From NCBI GenBank assembly GCA_014379235.1, contig JACMMD010000772.1, positions 1-6,125 of the forward strand: DNA of 6,125 bases, in the 5' to 3' direction. A program made the translations under genes and the position numbers. Source of the stretch: Anaerolineae bacterium (GTDB lineage: Bacteria > Chloroflexota > Anaerolineae > Aggregatilineales > Phototrophicaceae). The notes beneath the pieces were generated by a model. It was given only the letters and a program-made list of their open reading frames with translations. It had not been told where the DNA came from and did no database searches. Of the stretch, positions 4,676 through 6,125 are shown piece after piece. Numbering within the stretch: position 1 is the stretch's first letter; each line of letters starts with the position of its first letter.

Positions 4676-5914
4676 CTATACCCAGAAGCGATTTTTGCCC
4701 TGTCCGGCGACGCTGGCAATGGCGACCTCATAAGCATTTTCCAGCGCTTGCATACTTTCATCCCAGTCGTAGGCCCGCGAAATATATGCGCGTCCGGCGA
4801 GCGCTCGGCGCTGCCAGCGCGTTCGATCAGAGAGCAGGCGCAGCACGGCATCGGCAAATTCGGGGGCAGTGTCCGCCATATCCACCAGTTCAGGCGGGGC
4901 ATCCACGCTTTCGTAACCGAGCGTTGTCGTCACAACCGGACGGCCAGCGGCCATGGCCTGCGTCACGTTGGGTATGAGACCGCCGCCGATCAGACTGGGA
5001 GAGACGGCTACATCCGTTTCGGCCCATGCGGCGGGTATAGCCGCCGTGTTCGCGCTGACGACGATGCGCGGGTCGCGTGTTGCCCACGCTTGCACGTCGC
5101 TCGTCGGGTTCGCGCCGACGATATGCAAGGTTGTTTCGGGGTGTTGGGCACGGATAATGGGCCAGACTTCGTCTACGAAAAAACGCGCCGCCACGATGTT
5201 CGGGATACTGTCCAGCGCGCCGACGAACGTCAATCGCCCGGGCACAACGCTCGACAGCTTAATGTGACGCACCGCTTCGGCGTCGATCCATGGCCGGACG
5301 ACGTGAATGCGCTCGATGCTGGTGAGCTTGGCAAGGTGCTGCTTGTCGGCTGCGGAACACGCGAGAACGACATTGGCTTTGGGCAGGTAGTCGGCTTCGC
5401 TGTGGATCAATGAGTGGGCGCGGCGCTGCACCTGTAGAAACTCCAGCCCTGCGGGAAGCAGCGATGGACGCAGTGCGGCCTCTCGCGGGCGCACGAGGTA
5501 TTCAACGTCCATTGTGCCCAACACGCCCGCTACACCATCGGGCACGGCGTCCATATAACGCCCCATTTCCGTCCACGCAAAGTGAACAGCCTCGATGTTC
5601 TGGCGGCTGCAAATCACGCGCATGTATTCGCGTACCGCGATCTGGGTGCGCCGCGACAGCATTTTCGGCGGCTGCCAGCCGTCGGGCTGCGGCTGTACGA
5701 TGTGTCGTACCGTGTAGGCTGGTTCGATGACCATCATCGTTTCGACGACAGGGGCTATGGCTTCAACTTCGTCGGCTGATTCGCCGCGCCCATACGAGAG
5801 CAAATGCACTTCATGACGCTGTGCCAGCCAGCGCAGCGTATGATAAACATACTGTCCGCCTGCGTGGAGGATGTTCGGGTGTGGCAGCCAAGGAGTGACG
5901 AAAAGAAGGCGCAT
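4676..5914 (-). CDS. GT-B fold glycosyltransferase, GT4-like (Glyco_trans_1_4)
   Basis: Likely transfers a sugar from a nucleotide-sugar donor to a glycan, lipid or metabolite. It has 412 residues with no signal peptide or membrane segment. The N-terminal acceptor domain opens MRLLFVTPWLPHP, followed by an AGGQYVYH loop (18-25) typical of GT4 enzymes. The C-terminal donor domain starts near 226: GRLTFVGALDSIPNI (226-240), LHIVGANP (263-270), then SPSLIGGGLIPNVTQAMAAGRPVV (305-328) and TTTLGYESV (329-337). In GT4 proteins the stretch after GGG usually reads like TRLKILEAMA, with a basic residue and a ribose-binding Glu; here it is LIPNVTQAMA, with Gln319 instead of Glu. Start ATG 5914 fits the family N-terminus, but no ribosome site precedes it: a heptamer repeat begins 2 bp upstream. 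Donor, acceptor and pathway are unknown. Confidence 0.88.
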   Translation of the reverse strand: MRLLFVTPWLPHPNILHAGGQYVYHTLRWLAQRHEVHLLSYGRGESADEVEAIAPVVETMMVIEPAYTVRHIVQPQPDGWQPPKMLSRRTQIAVREYMRVICSRQNIEAVHFAWTEMGRYMDAVPDGVAGVLGTMDVEYLVRPREAALRPSLLPAGLEFLQVQRRAHSLIHSEADYLPKANVVLACSAADKQHLAKLTSIERIHVVRPWIDAEAVRHIKLSSVVPGRLTFVGALDSIPNIVAARFFVDEVWPIIRAQHPETTLHIVGANPTSDVQAWATRDPRIVVSANTAAIPAAWAETDVAVSPSLIGGGLIPNVTQAMAAGRPVVTTTLGYESVDAPPELVDMADTAPEFADAVLRLLSDRTRWQRRALAGRAYISRAYDWDESMQALENAYEVAIASVAGQGKNRFWV

Positions 5915-5916
5915 AG

Positions 5917-5951
5917 TCAGCGGTTAGCCATTAGCTTTTAGCTATCAGCTT
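5917..5951. repeat. Five degenerate heptanucleotide repeats
   Basis: Five consecutive 7-mers in perfect register: TCAGCGG, TTAGCCA, TTAGCTT, TTAGCTA, TCAGCTT, with the shared core T(T/C)AGC. This is the pattern of short tandemly repeated heptamers known from cyanobacteria and, as I recall, other bacteria. The tract begins 2 bp from the glycosyltransferase start codon and occupies the place of its ribosome binding site. Confidence 0.75.
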
Positions 5952-5986
5952 GTCAACAAGCATTTCGTATCTTTTGAGACTCGTTT

Positions 5987-6021
5987 ACTGAAAACTGTAC
6001 ACTGACGACTGATAACTCTGA
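5987..6021. repeat. Five degenerate heptanucleotide repeats, ACTGNNN type
   Basis: Five consecutive 7-mers in register: ACTGAAA, ACTGTAC, ACTGACG, ACTGATA, ACTCTGA. The first four share ACTG. A further ACTCGTTT (5979-5986) precedes them one base out of register. The core differs from that of the neighbouring tract at 5917-5951, so this is an independent array with the same period. Confidence 0.75.
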
Positions 6022-6037
6022 TTCATTATGCAGAGTT
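6014..6037. repeat. Perfect 7-bp inverted repeat
   Basis: AACTCTG (6014-6020) and CAGAGTT (6031-6037) are exact reverse complements around a 10-nt loop. No T-run follows on either strand, so it is not a standard terminator. It overlaps the end of the ACTG heptamer tract and the -10 of the candidate minus-strand promoter, so it could be a protein-binding dyad. Confidence 0.45.
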
Positions 6038-6053
6038 TGAAACAAATCGACAA
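6025..6053 (-). promoter_or_regulatory. Candidate sigma-70-like promoter for the glycosyltransferase gene
   Basis: On the minus strand, TTGTCG (6053-6048) and CATAAT (6030-6025) match the -35 at 4 of 6 and the -10 at 5 of 6, with an exact 17-bp spacer. Transcription would start near 6018 and give a leader of about 100 nt that includes both heptamer tracts. This is the best promoter match in the window, but it rests on sequence alone. Confidence 0.4.
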
Positions 6054-6072
6054 ATTTTCAATAAGTGCGTCA

Positions 6073-6103
6073 CCGGGGATTGAAATCCCGGCTAGAAAGC
6101 CCG
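6073..6103. repeat. Hairpin element near the right edge
   Basis: CCGGGGAT (6073-6080) pairs with ATCCCGG (6085-6091) around a TGAA loop, with one bulged G. Overlapping it, GGCT (6090-6093) pairs with AGCC (6098-6101) around AGAA. The two stems are mutually exclusive at their shared GG. It looks like another REP-type intergenic element and may continue beyond the window; nothing coding is visible on either strand from 5915 to 6125. Confidence 0.5.
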
Positions 6104-6125
6104 TACATAACCTTACCTTAAGACC

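Noticed and set aside
4748..5413. 221-codon plus-strand open frame
   Set aside because: Long, but wholly antisense to the glycosyltransferase; the His- and Arg-rich translation is typical of shadow frames and has no recognisable domain.
5917..6021. CRISPR-like array
   Set aside because: The units are 7 bp with no spacers and two different cores, so these are simple tandem heptamers.

Overview
The window looks like an accessory carbohydrate-uptake and sugar-modification region of a moderately GC-rich bacterium. No rRNA, tRNA or marker gene fixes the taxon. My best guess is Chloroflexota (Anaerolineae-like). This is an inference from the half-size CUT2-type ABC ATPase, the substrate-binding protein with a mature N-terminus starting QDDE, and the many small intergenic repeats (CCCTAAATCCCTC hairpins, GTAGGGGC/GCCCCTAC elements, degenerate heptamers). 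I recall these features from such genomes but could not search for them.

Layout: (1) the last 28 codons of an unrecognised plus-strand gene end at 89. (2) 90-261 is intergenic, with a heptamer-type tract and a small hairpin-rich element. (3) A plus-strand sugar ABC transporter follows. Its single-domain ATPase (262-1050) overlaps an RbsC/FrcC-type permease (1047-2111) by the 4 bases GTGA. After a 192-bp gap comes a periplasmic-binding-protein family 4 sugar-binding protein (2304-3287). (4) That gap is not empty. It holds a hairpin repeat right behind the permease stop, two LacI-family operator-like palindromes 66 bp apart, and a 24-codon ORF with its own good ribosome binding site. (5) After the binding-protein gene there is a second copy of the same hairpin repeat, a rho-independent terminator, and a second hairpin-rich element. 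(6) Two minus-strand genes follow: a Gfo/Idh/MocA-family oxidoreductase (3481-4602) and, upstream of it in transcription order, a GT-B glycosyltransferase of GT4 type (4676-5914). (7) The right edge (5915-6125) is repeat-dense. It has two clean heptanucleotide tracts, a hairpin, a candidate minus-strand promoter and another hairpin element that may run past the window edge.

How the genes fit together (inference): the binding protein captures a monosaccharide or sugar-like solute. The permease and the half-size ATPase, each probably as a homodimer, import it. The convergent NAD(P)-dependent oxidoreductase could act on the imported sugar, or it could belong with the adjacent glycosyltransferase in glycan synthesis. 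The substrate cannot be read from sequence. The binding-protein gene seems to have its own regulatory region, apparently under a LacI-family regulator that is not encoded here.

No clearly novel multi-gene system is visible. The most interesting parts are the regulatory gap at 2112-2303 and the density of small repeats lying directly against gene ends.
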